Below, one piece after another: positions 1 to 9,979 of a stretch of 64,000 bases of DNA. The position numbers and the translations under genes are program-made. Position 1 is the first letter of the stretch. Every line of letters begins with the position of its first letter. The notes under the pieces are model-generated. The model did no database searches. It had not been told where the DNA came from and saw only the letters and a list, made by a program, of their open reading frames with translations. Source of the DNA: Microbacterium hibisci (lineage in GTDB: Bacteria > Actinomycetota > Actinomycetes > Actinomycetales > Microbacteriaceae); assembly GCF_015278255.1 (NCBI RefSeq), contig NZ_JADIJC010000004.1, positions 186,001 through 250,000 on the forward strand, in the 5' to 3' direction.

Positions 1-2956
1 CGTACACGACGGGCTGCTGCCGGTCCAGCCCCGAGTACACCACCGTCCGGCCGAAGAGGGAAGCGGTGCCGGCGGCATCCGTCCCGGTCACGTTGTAGAC
101 GGCGGCGGTGAGGGTGCCGCACGAGCCGATGCACGAGATGACCAGGGAGTCGGTGCCGCGGGCGCCACCGGAGATCGAGCCGATCGATCCGGTGGGGGTG
201 ACGAGGTAGATGTCGGCGTTGTCGTCGGCGCCGGCGAGGTGCTCGAACGAGGAGAAGGCGATGCCGGCGACCGAACCTGAGTTCGCGCCGTCGACGGTCC
301 AGCGCACGTAGTCGTTCGGGGGACCGCGGATGCTGTCACCCGCGCTCTGCGTGCCGATCAGCTCGCCGATGCCGGAGAACGCGCCGAACCCGACCACCGT
401 ATTCGCGGGCGGGATGTACGAGAGCGTGATGTCGGAGCCGTCCGTGAACGGCGACGCGGCGCTCGATCCGGCCACCTGCACCGAGAGCGTGCGATACCCG
501 GGAAGGGCAGGGATCGTGATGCCGAGGACGTCGAAGAGGATCCACTTGGTGGGATCGTTCGCGTCGGTGACGAGCAGCTGGCCCGTGCCGTGCGATGTGT
601 CGATCCGGTCGATCGCGGCGGCGACCGTAGCGCCCGCGGCGTCGGTCACGCTGACGCGTACCTGCGTCGCCTGATTCTGCACCGCGGTGTCGAGCTGCAC
701 CGTGCCGGGCGCCGGAACGCCCGCGGCGGTCGAGGTCGAGAACGCGGAGCTGATGTCGACCGCGCCGCCGGCGATGATCGCGACGATCGCCCCGCCGAGC
801 GCCGAGAAGTCGAGCACATCGACCGGGGCCGTCGCCGCGGACGCGTCGACGCCGCCGCCGAACACCCCGCCCGACAGCGTGCCGCCCGACTGCACGACGA
901 AGGTGTCGTCGCCCGTGCCCCCGACGAGGGTGCCGACGCCCGCGAACGTGATCGTCCCGGATGCGCCGGCCCACGTGAGCGTGCCGGTGTCGGCGCCGCC
1001 GATGGTCCAGGTGTTGGCCACGTCGAGCGCGACGATGATGTCGTCGCCGCCGCCGCCGTCCAGCGACGCGACGGTGCCGCCGGGTCTGAGCGCGAAGGTG
1101 TCGGCGCCCGCGCCGCCGCCGAGCTGCTCGGTGCCCGTGAAGGTGGCGAAATCGGCCGCGCCGGCATCCGCTCCGGTGATGACCCAAGAGGTGTCGACAT
1201 CGGGACCGACGAGGGTGTCGGTTCCCGCGCCGCCCTCGATGATCAGCGTGATGAGGTCGGACAGCTCCCCGACGGTGATGGTGTCGTTCCCCGCACCGCC
1301 GCGCACGGTGAGGTCGAGGGCCGCCGTCACCGAGATCCGGTGCGTCTCGCCCGAGCCGTCGGTGAACTCGACCCAGACCTCGTTGCCCTGCATCGACACA
1401 CGCATCATGTGCCCGCCGTCGTTCGCCGACACGATGCACGCCGTGCACGATTGCACGTCGACCGGTTCGAGCCCGTCGTACGCGATCGCCCCCGCGTCGC
1501 GCGTCACGACACCGGACTGCGGTCCGGTGACCTGCGATGCGACGGCGCCGGATGCTCCGGACGCCACGCTGATCGTGTCGTACCCGCCCGACCCGCCGTC
1601 GACCGACCCGATCGATCCGCCGCCCTCGACCACGAAGGTGTCGTCGCCGGCAGCGGCACCCTGCAGGTGATCGACGCCGGCGAACGAGACGGATGCCCCG
1701 GCCGCGAGCATCGCGCCGGATCCGGCGCCGCCCACCACCCACCGGGTCGTGGCCGCGGGGCCGCTGAGCGTGTCGTGACCGCCCGCGCCGTCGAACGAGA
1801 TCGGGATGCCGGCGAGCGCCGCGAGAGCCGCGGCCTCGAAGACGACCTCGTCAGCGCCGCCCGAGCCGAGCATCGCGAGCGCGGTGACCGACGCCAGCGG
1901 TCGGCGTTCGTCGCCGATGACGAGGTCGCCGCCGTCCAGGCGGACAACGACGCGCCCGGAGACCGCGATGCTCCACGGTCCCGGTGCAACGACCGTGGTC
2001 TCAGCCGCGAGGGCTGCGGCCTCGGCTGCGGGTGCGACCTCGGCGACAGGTGCGTCCTCAGGCGCGGGAGGCTCGGCGGCCTCGGTCTGCGCCGGGTCGG
2101 TGCCGGGCGCCGGCGCGGGCTCGGACGCCGCCGGCTCGGTCGCCGGCGCCGGCTCCTCCGGCGCGGGCGCCGCGGGCTCGGCGGAGGGCTCGGCGGGCGC
2201 GGGCTCGGCGGGAGGGGGCTCCGGGGCCGGTGGCGGCTCACTCGAGGCGGGCTCGGAGCCGGCCTCCCCGGGGGCCTCCTCGGTGACGGCATCGGCAGCC
2301 GCCCTCAGCGGCAGCTCCGCACCTGCGGCCAGCGCCCGCAGCACGCCCGCGCGCGCTCCGGCGTCGGCGCCGCGCGTCAGGTGCCGCTCACCCGGGCGGA
2401 GGCTCTCGTGCATGATCGCGTCGGTGCCGTCGAGGTCGGCGCGGTCGAGGTCGGCGCGTCCGAGCAGGTGACCGATCTCGTGCGCCAGCACGGTCTGCAG
2501 ATCGAATCGTCCGGCCGCCGGGCTCGAGCCCGATGCGCGGGCGAGGTCGCCGGAGCGCTCGGTGAACTCCCGCGGGCTCGACGGCGTGGGGTCGACGAAC
2601 CACCCGCGACCCGCGGCATCCGCGTCGAGCGTGATCGTTCTTCCCGAGGTCACCGCCAGTCGATCGCCGCTGACGTCGCCGATGCGCACGACCGCGTCAC
2701 CCAGGTCGGTCTCGCCCCAGAGCGCGAGCGCGGTCGGAAGGACCGCGGCGATGTCGGCCCGCGTGAGCGCGGGCTGGGAGGACGAGCTCACCGGCACGGC
2801 CGAGTGAAGCGCGAACTCTTCGGCGACCGCGGCCGGCGGGACCAGGAGGGGAGTGATCGCCATCGCGATCGACACGCTCGCGGCGACGCCGGCGGAGCGC
2901 GCGCGGGAGATCCCCGCGTCCTGCTCGACGCGCGAAGATCTCCGCGATTTCACCAC
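1..2956 (-). CDS. Large secreted HExxHxxG protein with RTX-like Gly/Asp repeats (3' end outside window)
   Basis: The frame is open from a GTG at 2956 (GGGAGGG about 8 nt upstream; a second GTG follows at once) to the window edge, so at least 985 residues are present and the C-terminus is missing. Residues 1-46 look like a signal peptide: a basic start, then a hydrophobic stretch ending in AVAEE. HEIGHLLG at 159-166, followed by ADLDRADLDG and IMHESL, resembles the zinc site of metzincin/matrixin-like domains in giant LEPR-XLL-type surface proteins. A Pro/Glu/Ala-rich linker covers about 229-303. After it come repeated GGxGxDT words (GGAGNDT, GGAGTDT, GGTGDDT) between about 400 and 700, like calcium-binding beta-roll repeats. 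The role is inferred as a secreted or surface protein; substrate and proteolytic activity are unknown. It could be an adhesin with a degenerate protease domain. Confidence 0.75.
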   Translation of the reverse strand, partial: MVKSRRSSRVEQDAGISRARSAGVAASVSIAMAITPLLVPPAAVAEEFALHSAVPVSSSSQPALTRADIAAVLPTALALWGETDLGDAVVRIGDVSGDRLAVTSGRTITLDADAAGRGWFVDPTPSSPREFTERSGDLARASGSSPAAGRFDLQTVLAHEIGHLLGRADLDRADLDGTDAIMHESLRPGERHLTRGADAGARAGVLRALAAGAELPLRAAADAVTEEAPGEAGSEPASSEPPPAPEPPPAEPAPAEPSAEPAAPAPEEPAPATEPAASEPAPAPGTDPAQTEAAEPPAPEDAPVAEVAPAAEAAALAAETTVVAPGPWSIAVSGRVVVRLDGGDLVIGDERRPLASVTALAMLGSGGADEVVFEAAALAALAGIPISFDGAGGHDTLSGPAATTRWVVGGAGSGAMLAAGASVSFAGVDHLQGAAAGDDTFVVEGGGSIGSVDGGSGGYDTISVASGASGAVASQVTGPQSGVVTRDAGAIAYDGLEPVDVQSCTACIVSANDGGHMMRVSMQGNEVWVEFTDGSGETHRISVTAALDLTVRGGAGNDTITVGELSDLITLIIEGGAGTDTLVGPDVDTSWVITGADAGAADFATFTGTEQLGGGAGADTFALRPGGTVASLDGGGGDDIIVALDVANTWTIGGADTGTLTWAGASGTITFAGVGTLVGGTGDDTFVVQSGGTLSGGVFGGGVDASAATAPVDVLDFSALGGAIVAIIAGGAVDISSAFSTSTAAGVPAPGTVQLDTAVQNQATQVRVSVTDAAGATVAAAIDRIDTSHGTGQLLVTDANDPTKWILFDVLGITIPALPGYRTLSVQVAGSSAASPFTDGSDITLSYIPPANTVVGFGAFSGIGELIGTQSAGDSIRGPPNDYVRWTVDGANSGSVAGIAFSSFEHLAGADDNADIYLVTPTGSIGSISGGARGTDSLVISCIGSCGTLTAAVYNVTGTDAAGTASLFGRTVVYSGLDRQQPVVY

Positions 2957-3110
2957 TGCAGCCCTCCCCAGGGCTTCAGATCACCACGTTCGCGCCGCGT
3001 CACCGCGGCGGGGCGCCCACACCAGCACCCGCGTCGGATGATCCTCCTGGGTTGCGACCGCTGTCAAGATACTGTCAGCGACAGCATCCATATTCGGTTT
3101 CGGGCATCCG
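2957..3110 (-). promoter_or_regulatory. Leader region of the secreted repeat protein
   Basis: This gap precedes the GTG at 2956. On the minus strand it holds a TTGACA (3067-3062) that could be a -35 element, but no convincing -10 lies 17 nt away. Next to it is the inverted repeat CTGTC-AGC-GACAG (3072-3084). Promoter assignment is tentative. Confidence 0.3.
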
Positions 3111-4649
3111 TCAGGCGAAGCGCAGGAACCCCGTGAACGCGAGCTCGCGCACGCGGGGCAGCAGGTCCGCGCGCAGCGCGGCGGCGTCGACCTCGAGGAG
3201 GTCGGCGATCGCGTCGATCAGCACCCCGACCGGCAGATCACCGTCGCACGCGCCGACGAGCGCGGCGAGGCCCGGGTCCACGCCCAGCGCCCGGCCGAAG
3301 CCGCCGCCCTGCCGCAGCTCGATGACGGTCGGGTCCTCCGCACCCGGCAGATGGTGACGCGCCTCCGTCACGTCCGGCGCGACGACCAGAACGGATGCCG
3401 CGACCCCCGCGTCATCGAGCACGGCCAGGCGGTCGTGGGCCTCGAGCGCGGCGGCGAAGTGGTCGCCCAGCCCGTCTCCCGTGAGCGCGGTGTGCAGCGT
3501 CTCGTAGCGCGCGAGCGTCGGCGCCCCCGTCCGCGGACGCCGCAGCAGCAGGTAGCCGAAGCCGACCTCGGTGACGCGGCGCTCCGAGAAGTCGTCGAGC
3601 CACGCGTCGACCAGCCGCGCGAAGCCGGGCGTGCCCGGCAGCGTGCCGCCGTCGCGCACCCAGAGCTCCGCGTACGACAGCGGGTCGAGGCTCTCGCGCT
3701 CGACCACCCAGGCGTCCAGCGGCACCGGCGAGGACTCCACCCAGGCGCGCACGCGGTCGAGTCCCGCGACGCCGTCGCGCGTCTCCCAGTTGCCGAGCAG
3801 CTGCGCCACCCCGCCCTCGGTGAGGTGGGCGCCGACCCCGCGCACGAAGGCGGCGACCAGGTCGTCGCCCACCATGCCGCCGTCGCGGTACTCGTACGCC
3901 GGCACGTCGGCGACGCGCGGCGTGATGACGAACGGCGGGTTCGACACGACGCGGTCGAATCGCTCGCCTGCGACGGGCTCGAAGAGGCTGCCGAGGCGGG
4001 TCTCGATGCCGTCGATGCCGTTGAGCAGGGCATTGAGGCGCGTGAACGCCAGCGCGCGCGGCGAGATGTCGGTGGCGACCACGTGCGCCACCTGGGCGCG
4101 TGCCCGGATCGCCTGGATGCCGCATCCCGCCCCGATGTCGAGCCCTCGGGCTGCCGGCGTCGTGAGCTGCAGGCCGGCGAGCGTCAGCGACGCACCGCCG
4201 ACGCCGAGCACGTGGTCCTCGGGCAGCGGCCCGCCGAGCGCGGCCTCGTCCAGGTCGCTCGCGATCCACCACTGCGCCGTCGTCTCCTCTTGGCCAGGTC
4301 CCGACGCATCGGCGTACGACTGCGGTCGCACGAGGGCGAGCGGCTGCACAACCTCGTCGGTGACGCGCGCGAGGCCGAGGCGCTCGAGTCCGGCGGCGCC
4401 GACTCGGGCGAGCGCGCTGTCGACGGATGCCGCAGCCTCCGGCATCCCGAGCACCAGCGTTCTGCCCAGCACGGCGAGGGCGTCGCGGCGGTCGCCGAGG
4501 GCTCGCGAGGCCGGCGAACGGAGGCCGCGCGCGATCGCGTCGTCGGCCGCCGCGCCCCACGCGTCGCGCAGGGCCTCCGCGGTGAAGTCGGCGTCGCGCA
4601 GGTCGGCGGCGAGGTCTCGGCAGAGGGTCGGATCCGGTTCGGGGAGCAC
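3111..4649 (-). CDS. HemK-like class I SAM methyltransferase (DUF7059 type)
   Basis: About 512 residues. An N-terminal helical region with DUF7059 character is followed by a Rossmann methyltransferase core with LDIGAGCGIQAI near residue 168 and NPPF at 237-240. NPPF/Y is the catalytic-loop signature of enzymes that methylate amide or amino nitrogens (HemK/PrmC, RsmC-like). The substrate cannot be read from sequence; a ribosomal protein, release factor or rRNA is plausible. The start is uncertain: GTG 4649 and TTG 4661 are both in frame and neither has a well-spaced ribosome binding site. The frame stays open to 4829, but that would overlap the divergent gene at 4781. It is transcribed away from the DUF6049-murJ block. 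Confidence 0.8.
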   Translation of the reverse strand: MLPEPDPTLCRDLAADLRDADFTAEALRDAWGAAADDAIARGLRSPASRALGDRRDALAVLGRTLVLGMPEAAASVDSALARVGAAGLERLGLARVTDEVVQPLALVRPQSYADASGPGQEETTAQWWIASDLDEAALGGPLPEDHVLGVGGASLTLAGLQLTTPAARGLDIGAGCGIQAIRARAQVAHVVATDISPRALAFTRLNALLNGIDGIETRLGSLFEPVAGERFDRVVSNPPFVITPRVADVPAYEYRDGGMVGDDLVAAFVRGVGAHLTEGGVAQLLGNWETRDGVAGLDRVRAWVESSPVPLDAWVVERESLDPLSYAELWVRDGGTLPGTPGFARLVDAWLDDFSERRVTEVGFGYLLLRRPRTGAPTLARYETLHTALTGDGLGDHFAAALEAHDRLAVLDDAGVAASVLVVAPDVTEARHHLPGAEDPTVIELRQGGGFGRALGVDPGLAALVGACDGDLPVGVLIDAIADLLEVDAAALRADLLPRVRELAFTGFLRFA

Positions 4650-4780
4650 GTCTCCATTCAACCGTGTGGCACGGCGCGCCGCCCCGGCGGCCCGGCGTCC
4701 GGCGGGCTCGGAGGCGCTGACCGTAGAATCGGGGTCGATCGTGCGGTCAGGACATCGCACAGGAGCGAACCCCCGACAGG

Positions 4781-7114
4781 ATGATCGTGACCCCACCGCG
4801 AGCTCTGCGGCGCCCCCCTCGCCGCGCACCGCGTCTCGTCACCGCCGCACTCGCGGCGGTGTTCGTGGTCGGCGGCGTCCTGCTTCCGGTGCCGGCGACG
4901 GCCGCGGCGCCCGAGCCCGAGCCCACCCCCACGTCCAGCGAGATCTCGGAGGTGCCGGCCGGCACCTCCGTCTTCACGCTCGCGCCGACGGCCAACGGCG
5001 TCGTGCGCCCCGGCGAGGCGCTGCGGGTCTCGATCTCGCTCCAGAACGCCACCGCCGCCGAGATCGCCCCGACCACCGTCACCCTGGCGCTGGGACGGAC
5101 GCCGATCGCCGATCGCGAGGCGCTGGGCGAGTGGCTCGCGGGCGCCGTGTCGTCGGCCGGGCTCGAACCGGTCGCCGAGGGCGGGTTCGACGCCGTCCAG
5201 CCCGGATCGCACCAGGTCCGCGGCATCACCGTCGAGGCCGCCGACCCGGCGCTGGCCGGCCTCGCGCCCGGCGTCTACCCGCTCGCCGCGTCGTACGCCG
5301 GCGCGGAGGGCACCGTGACGTCGACGAGCGCCATGATCGTGCCTCCTGCCGACGCCGTGGACGTCGGCCTCGGCGTCATCGTGCCGATCACCGCCGGTGC
5401 TCTCGGCGAAGGACTGCTGACCGCCGACGAGCTCACCGCGCTCACCGCATCGGACGGCGATCTCACCCACCAGCTCGACGCGGTCAGGGGCACCGCGGCG
5501 ATCCTCGCGATCGACCCCGCGGTGCCGGCCGCGATCCGCGTGCTCGGCACCTCGGCCCCCGAGTCCGCCGTCGAGTGGCTCGAACGCCTCGAGAGCCTCG
5601 AGAACTCGCGCTTCGCCCTCCAGTTCGGCGACGCCGACGTCACGGCGCAGCTGCAGTCGGGTCTGCCGCGCCCGCTGGCGCCGACGTCGTTCACGGCGTA
5701 CATGGATCCGGCGAACTTCGCCGCGCCGAGCCCCGGTCCCACGCCGTCCCCGACGCCGTCCAGCACGCCGACGCCCACGCCGACGCCGACCGCCGGCAGC
5801 ACCCTGCCCGGCAACGAGGAGCTGCTCGACGTCGGCCCCGCCACACGCGCAGGCGTCTACTGGCCGGCCGACGGCACTGCAGACGCCGAGATCGCCACCC
5901 GGCTCTCCGAGATCGCGGCGGACGGCACCACGCCGGTGACGCTCGTGCCCTCATCGACGACGGATGCCGGTGCCGCCGGCCGCACCGTCTCGGCGCACGG
6001 GCGCGTCGGATCCGCCGAGGTCCTGGTCTACGACAGCGACATCTCATCGGCGCTCGACGAGGCCTCGCAGGAGGAGCAGGTGTGGCTCCGTGGCGCGGCG
6101 CTCACCTCGGCCACCGCCTATCTCTCGTTCGCGACGGCCGAGACGGACGGACCGCTTCTGGCGACAGTCGGACGCGGAGAGGGTCGCAGCCGCGTCCAGC
6201 TCGGCGCCGCCCTCGCGGCCGCGTTCGAGGCGCCCGACGTCGCGCCGCGCACACTCCCGACGGTGGCCGCGAGCGACGCCCGCGCGGTCGACCTCGAAGA
6301 CGTCGAGGCTTCGCAGGAACGTGCTGCCGCGGCATCCGCTCTCGTCGCCGACGAAGCCGAACTCGCACGGTTCGCGACCATTCTCGACACCCCTTCGCTC
6401 CTGACCGGTCCCGAGCGCGCCGAGATCCTGCAGCTGCTCGGGGTCGCCTGGGTCGGCGACGGCGCGTGGCCGGCCGCCCTCGCGGACCACCGCGATTCGA
6501 CCGTCGAGACCCTCGATTCCGTCGCACTCCTGCCGACGAGCCCCAGTGACCTGTACGGCTCGACCGCCGCGCTGCGGTTCTGGGTGCGCAACGACCTGCC
6601 GTATCCCGTGAACCTCGTGCTGTACACGACACGCGACAATCCGCGCCTGGACGTGCAGCCGCAGACCCCTCTCGTGGCGACGCCCGAGAGCAACACGCGC
6701 GTGGAGGTGCCCGTACAGGCCCGCGTCGGGCGCGGCGACGTGAACCTGACGCTGCAGCTGCGCAGCCCGGCGTTCGTGGCGATCGGCGACTCCGAGACCG
6801 TCGAGGTCAGCGTCTACGCCGACTGGGAGGCCGTCGGCATCGCGGCCCTCGCGGTGCTGGTCGGTGTGCTGCTGGCGTTCGGCATCGCGCGGACGGTGCT
6901 GCGGATGCGCCGACGGCGGAAGACGGATGCCGCAGCCGACGCAGCCGCGGACGCTCCGGGGGAGGCTCCGGCGGAGGCTCCGGCGGAGGGCGATGCGGCT
7001 GTTCCCGGCGAGGCGACGGCCGAAGGTCCGAAGGACGTCGTCCACGGGGTCGACGTTGCGGAGCCGACCGACGCATCCGACGCCACCGATCCGGGCGAGG
7101 AGCGCGAGCGATGA
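4781..7114 (+). CDS. DUF6049 family secreted, membrane-anchored protein
   Basis: 777 residues. The N-terminus is Arg-rich, followed by a hydrophobic stretch ending in PATAAAPEPE, which reads as a signal peptide. The large extracellular part contains a Pro/Thr-rich linker (PTPSPTPSSTPTPTPTPT, about 320-340). One transmembrane helix at about 685-705 is followed by a basic, then Ala/Glu-rich cytoplasmic tail. The protein sits directly upstream of murJ with a 4-nt ATGA overlap, the conserved actinobacterial arrangement, so translational coupling and a role in cell-envelope assembly are inferred. The biochemical function is not known. ATG 4781 is used here; the in-frame GTG at 4787 has AGGA at better spacing and may be the true start. 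Confidence 0.85.
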   Translation: MIVTPPRALRRPPRRAPRLVTAALAAVFVVGGVLLPVPATAAAPEPEPTPTSSEISEVPAGTSVFTLAPTANGVVRPGEALRVSISLQNATAAEIAPTTVTLALGRTPIADREALGEWLAGAVSSAGLEPVAEGGFDAVQPGSHQVRGITVEAADPALAGLAPGVYPLAASYAGAEGTVTSTSAMIVPPADAVDVGLGVIVPITAGALGEGLLTADELTALTASDGDLTHQLDAVRGTAAILAIDPAVPAAIRVLGTSAPESAVEWLERLESLENSRFALQFGDADVTAQLQSGLPRPLAPTSFTAYMDPANFAAPSPGPTPSPTPSSTPTPTPTPTAGSTLPGNEELLDVGPATRAGVYWPADGTADAEIATRLSEIAADGTTPVTLVPSSTTDAGAAGRTVSAHGRVGSAEVLVYDSDISSALDEASQEEQVWLRGAALTSATAYLSFATAETDGPLLATVGRGEGRSRVQLGAALAAAFEAPDVAPRTLPTVAASDARAVDLEDVEASQERAAAASALVADEAELARFATILDTPSLLTGPERAEILQLLGVAWVGDGAWPAALADHRDSTVETLDSVALLPTSPSDLYGSTAALRFWVRNDLPYPVNLVLYTTRDNPRLDVQPQTPLVATPESNTRVEVPVQARVGRGDVNLTLQLRSPAFVAIGDSETVEVSVYADWEAVGIAALAVLVGVLLAFGIARTVLRMRRRRKTDAAADAAADAPGEAPAEAPAEGDAAVPGEATAEGPKDVVHGVDVAEPTDASDATDPGEERER

Positions 7115-8715
7115 GCGGCATCGGGCGGGCGAGCGTCCTCATCGGCGCAGGGACGGTCGTGTCGCGGCTGACCGGGTTCCTGCGCTCGGTCGTGCTGGTC
7201 GCCGCTGTCGGCTCGGTCAGCAGCCGTGCGGGCGACGCGTTCGGCACCGCCAACCAGCTGCCCAACAACATCTACGCGATCATCTCGACGGGGCTGCTCA
7301 CCGCCGTCGTCGTGCCGCAGATCGTGAAGGCCAGCGCCCACCCCGACGGCGGACGCGCGTTCATCTCCAAGCTGTTCACGCTCGGCACCGTGGTGCTCGT
7401 CGTCACGACCGTGCTGGCGACCTTGGCGGCGCCCTGGCTCGTCCAGCTCTACGCTCCGGACTACACCGCGGATCAGCTCGCCCTGACGACCGCCTTCGCC
7501 TACTGGTGCCTCCCCCAGATCCTGTTCTACGGGCTCTACGCGCTGGTCGGCGAGGCGCTCAATGCGCGACGGGTGTACGGCCCGTTCACCTGGGCGCCCA
7601 TCGTCAACAACGTCGTGTCGATCGCCGGCTTCCTCGTTTTCATCGCCCTCTTCGGCGGCCCGATCACCGAGACCGAGGACTGGACGCCGGAGATGATCGC
7701 CCTCATCGGCGGCACGGCGACCTTCGCGATCGTGGTCCAGGCGGTGATCCTCCTCTTCTTCTGGCGCCGCACCGGACTGCACGTCCGCCCCGACTTCCGC
7801 TGGCGCGGCGTGGGGCTCAACCACATCGGCCGTCTCGCCGGGTGGACGTTCCTGATGGTGCTCGCGGGGCAGTTCGCGGGGCTCGTGCAGTCCCGCGTGC
7901 TCTCCGGCGCGTCGGGCGACGGCCCGGCGGCGCTCGCCTCGCAGAACGCGTGGCTGCTCTTCATGCTCCCGTACTCGATCATCGTGCTGTCGATCGGCAC
8001 CCCGTACTTCACACAGCTGAGCGAGCACGCGTCGGCGGGACGCGACGCCGACGTCCGCGCCGACGTCGGGCGCAGCATCCGCACGCTCGGCGTGTTCATC
8101 GTGATCGCCACGTTCGCCCTCGCCGCGGCGGCCGTGCCCGCGTCGCGGATCTTCACCAACTCCGCCGATCAGGCGGTCGAGGCCGCGTGGGTGCTCCTGG
8201 CGTTCCTGGTCGGACTCATTCCACTCGCGGTGCTCTTCGTCATCCAGCGCACGTTCTACGCCTACGACGACACCCGCACCCCGTTCTTCTTCACGCTGCT
8301 GCAGTGCGGCATCGTGGTCGCGACGGCGCTCGTCGCCGAAGCCGTGCTGTCGCAGGCATACCTGGCGGCGGGCGTGGCGCTCGGCCAGTCGATCGCGAGC
8401 CTGATCCAGGTGATCATCGCGACGTGGCTGCTCGAGCGCCGTCTCGGCGGGCTGTCCATCGGATCGTGGATGCTGTCACTTCTGCGCTTCGTCATCGCCG
8501 CCCTCCCGGCGGCCGGTGCCGGGTGGCTCGTGTTCCTCTGGTTCGGCGGTGCGAGCGGCTGGACCACGGCCAGTCCGCTGCTCGGCGCGGCAGGCGCGGC
8601 GGTCATCGGGCTCGTGTCTGTCGCGGTCTACGTCGGCTTCCTCGCCCTCCTGCGCGCGCCCGAGCTGTCGGTCGCGACCGGACTCGTGCGCCGCTTCCTT
8701 CCCGGCGGCCGCTGA
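7111..8715 (+). CDS. murJ: Lipid II flippase MurJ (MviN)
   Basis: 534 residues with about 14 hydrophobic helices throughout, the usual length and topology of the MOP-superfamily flippase that moves the peptidoglycan precursor lipid II across the membrane. The N-terminus (ASVLIGAGTVVSRLTGFLRS, residues 7-26) is the typical MviN opening. Mycobacterial MurJ carries long pseudokinase and extracellular extensions; here the protein ends in a short basic tail after the last helix, so it is the compact form. Its start overlaps the DUF6049 stop (ATGA). The order DUF6049-murJ-trxB-trxA-parB is the standard left shoulder of actinobacterial origins. Confidence 0.95.
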   Translation: MSGIGRASVLIGAGTVVSRLTGFLRSVVLVAAVGSVSSRAGDAFGTANQLPNNIYAIISTGLLTAVVVPQIVKASAHPDGGRAFISKLFTLGTVVLVVTTVLATLAAPWLVQLYAPDYTADQLALTTAFAYWCLPQILFYGLYALVGEALNARRVYGPFTWAPIVNNVVSIAGFLVFIALFGGPITETEDWTPEMIALIGGTATFAIVVQAVILLFFWRRTGLHVRPDFRWRGVGLNHIGRLAGWTFLMVLAGQFAGLVQSRVLSGASGDGPAALASQNAWLLFMLPYSIIVLSIGTPYFTQLSEHASAGRDADVRADVGRSIRTLGVFIVIATFALAAAAVPASRIFTNSADQAVEAAWVLLAFLVGLIPLAVLFVIQRTFYAYDDTRTPFFFTLLQCGIVVATALVAEAVLSQAYLAAGVALGQSIASLIQVIIATWLLERRLGGLSIGSWMLSLLRFVIAALPAAGAGWLVFLWFGGASGWTTASPLLGAAGAAVIGLVSVAVYVGFLALLRAPELSVATGLVRRFLPGGR

Positions 8716-8863
8716 GCCCGCCCGCGCATCTGGGCAGGCCCGCGCATCTGGGCCGGACGCCCGCGCCGGACGGGCCCTGGAATGCCACGCGGTTACCATG
8801 TGTTGAGGCATCCGGAGCCCTCGCGTCTGTCATGAGACGCTCCGGGGCTTCACGAGGAAAGGT
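8716..8863 (+). promoter_or_regulatory. murJ-trxB intergenic region with short tandem duplication
   Basis: Two near-identical copies of CCCGCGCATCTGGGC sit at about 8720-8752. Further on, GGAGC near 8814 and GCTCC near 8840 can pair over a loop that includes GTCTGTCATGAGAC. trxB translation starts behind GAGGAAAGG. The region probably contains the trxB promoter, but I cannot place -35 and -10 elements with confidence. Confidence 0.35.
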
Positions 8864-9886
8864 GTGAACGTGCGTCAGGTCATCATCATCGGCTCGGGCC
8901 CCGCGGGCTACACGGCGGCCATCTACGCCGCTCGCGCGAACCTGAACCCGCTCGTCGTGGCCAGCTCGGTCGAGGCCGGCGGCGAGCTGATGAACACCAC
9001 CGAGGTCGAGAACTTCCCCGGCTTCCCCGAGGGCATCATGGGCCCCGACCTGATGGCCAAGATGCAGGAGCAGGCCGAGAAGTTCGGCGCCGAGGTGGTC
9101 TATGACGACGTCGTCGGGCTCGAGATCGACGGCCCGGTCAAGAAGGTCACGCTCGGCAGCGGCTCCTCGCACGAGGCCGACGCGGTCATCTTCGCGACCG
9201 GCTCCGCGCCCCGCAAGATCGGCATCGAGGGCGAGTCCCGCCTGTCGGGTCGCGGGGTCTCGTACTGCGCGACCTGCGACGGCTTCTTCTTCCGCGAGCG
9301 TGTCATCGCGGTCGTCGGCGGCGGCGACTCCGCGATGGAGGAGGCGACCTTCCTCACCAAGTTCGCGTCGAAGGTCTACGTGATCCACCGCCGCGACGAG
9401 CTGCGCGCATCGAAGATCATGCAGGACCGCGCGTTCAAGAACGAGAAGATCGAGTTCATCTGGAACTCCGAGGTGGCCGACATCCTGGGCGACGACGCGG
9501 TCACCGGCGTCGTGCTCAAGGACACCGTCGACGGCTCCACCCGTGAGCTCGCGCTGGACGGCGTCTTCGTCGCGATCGGCTACGACCCCCGCACCCACCT
9601 CGTGCACCAGAAGCTCGACCTCACGTCCGAGGGCACGGTGTGGGTCGACGGACGCTCGTCCCGCACCTCGGTGCCGGGCGTCTTCGCCGCCGGCGACGTG
9701 ATCGACCCGACCTACCGCCAGGCGGTCACCGCCGCCGGCAGCGGAACGGTCGCGGCTCTCGACCTCGAGCACTACCTCGCCGCACTCGGTGAGGCCGGCG
9801 CACCGGCACCCGACGTCGCCGAGATCGACGGACTTCCCGGCGCCGACCCTGAGGGCGACGCTGCCGCGGACGCCGCCGCCGCGTAG
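8864..9886 (+). CDS. trxB: Thioredoxin-disulfide reductase
   Basis: 340 residues. NADPH- and FAD-dependent reductase of thioredoxin in the cytoplasm. The FAD-binding GSGPAG is near the N-terminus (about 9-15), the redox-active CATC at 135-138 and the NADPH-binding GGGDSAMEEA just after it. The FAD-binding AAGDV motif follows toward the C-terminus. An Ala/Asp-rich tail of about 25 residues follows the conserved domain. The GTG start at 8864 is set by GAGGAAAGG immediately upstream. It is followed by its partner trxA, with about 90 bp between them, which supports co-regulation. Confidence 0.96.
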   Translation: MNVRQVIIIGSGPAGYTAAIYAARANLNPLVVASSVEAGGELMNTTEVENFPGFPEGIMGPDLMAKMQEQAEKFGAEVVYDDVVGLEIDGPVKKVTLGSGSSHEADAVIFATGSAPRKIGIEGESRLSGRGVSYCATCDGFFFRERVIAVVGGGDSAMEEATFLTKFASKVYVIHRRDELRASKIMQDRAFKNEKIEFIWNSEVADILGDDAVTGVVLKDTVDGSTRELALDGVFVAIGYDPRTHLVHQKLDLTSEGTVWVDGRSSRTSVPGVFAAGDVIDPTYRQAVTAAGSGTVAALDLEHYLAALGEAGAPAPDVAEIDGLPGADPEGDAAADAAAA

Positions 9887-9979
9887 CGCGGTCGACGGCC
9901 GCGCACAAGCCGGGAACACTTCACGCCGTTCTCGCGTTAGATGTGCGTGGACAGACTTTCCACAGAAGGAGAAAGACAG

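Noticed and set aside
590..3136. 848-residue plus-strand open frame
   Set aside because: Antisense shadow of the secreted HEIGH protein: Arg-rich composition, no domain, while the minus frame has a signal peptide, zinc motif and repeats.
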